From: Parabacteroides distasonis | GTDB taxonomy: Bacteria; Bacteroidota; Bacteroidia; Bacteroidales; Tannerellaceae | Assembly (NCBI RefSeq): GCF_004793765.1 | Contig: NZ_SRYM01000012.1 | Coordinates: forward strand, 32,575 to 96,574 | Direction of reading: 5' to 3' | Length of the DNA stretch: 64,000 nucleotides | Shown: positions 63,865 to 64,000 of the stretch, piece by piece | Layout: each line of letters begins with the position of its first letter | How positions within the stretch are numbered: position 1 is the stretch's first letter | The notes under the pieces: generated by a model | Databases searched by the model: none | What the model was told of the DNA's origin: nothing | Seen by the model: the letters and a program-made list of their open reading frames with translations, nothing else | Program-made: the position numbers and the translations under genes

Positions 63865-63872
63865 CAAAGGTA
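63865..63872 (-). promoter_or_regulatory. -7 promoter box for the MATE gene
   Basis: Minus-strand TACCTTTG, exact match, 24 bases before the ATG at 63840. It decides the start. Confidence 0.6.
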
Positions 63873-64000
63873 GTAATAAGAAGCCAGTCACACAATATTA
63901 CCCTATGCGATCCGTTTCTTAATTATATTACATTTATACGAAGAGATATGAACTATAATATAAAAACAGAATACGGTTAACGATAATTAGCATACTCATG

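Noticed and set aside
63892..64000. Last 109 bases of the window
   Set aside because: AT-rich spacer with no ORF, hairpin or convincing promoter. Nothing to annotate.

Overview
The window reads as chromosomal DNA of a gut Bacteroidales, most likely Parabacteroides (close to P. distasonis). This is inferred from gene content and signals, not from a search. Supporting signs are paired SusC/SusD outer-membrane systems, a GH92 mannosidase, a GH43 enzyme, HU-like proteins with extra C-terminal domains, pyruvate:ferredoxin oxidoreductase, and many promoters of the Bacteroidetes -7 type TAnnTTTG instead of the E. coli type. No rRNA, tRNA, CRISPR array, insertion sequence or integrase was seen.

Layout. 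1-4 kb: the end-truncated sbcC and sbcD pair and an HU/Ig-like protein. 4-9.9 kb: malic enzyme-phosphotransacetylase, a 2-hydroxyacid dehydrogenase with a DUF456 protein, an FKBP isomerase, the scar of a deleted RND efflux operon, and a transcript-like segment with two very small ORFs. 9.6-14.7 kb: a tight leftward operon tsaC - sugar transferase - ClC - fmt - DUF454. 14.9-18.5 kb: recJ-recQ. 18.6-29 kb: ThuA and ROK proteins, an AspT/YidE-type transporter, a cyclophilin, GH43, an FAD protein, radA and an isoaspartyl peptidase. 29-33.6 kb: GH92, tatC-tatA, fabD. 33.7-46.4 kb: two divergent SusC/SusD pairs flanked by scars of further SusC/SusD copies. 46.4-51.6 kb: M28 peptidase, a small 53-residue gene, carbonic anhydrase, a HAD phosphatase, a DUF1080 protein and a porin. 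51.8-64 kb: an AT-rich frameshifted gene of unknown function, PFOR, an AAA ATPase, ilvE, an HU-like protein, metF, holB and a MATE transporter.

The two strongest non-gene signals are these. First, the 570-bp region between the two divergent susC genes carries an 18-bp perfect inverted repeat (39550-39567 and 39820-39837) with a third, direct copy at 39601-39618. The repeats enclose one leftward TAnnTTTG promoter. This is the architecture of an invertible promoter that would switch between two alternative outer-membrane uptake systems. Second, at least seven intergenic sites hold short arrays of units with a regular 21-23 bp period. The unit sequence differs between most sites, but several arrays turn round at a palindromic unit and continue in inverted orientation. 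I know of no named element with this architecture.

Most genes are ordinary housekeeping or polysaccharide-degradation functions of a gut anaerobe. The SusC/SusD block is the accessory, rearranging part of the window.
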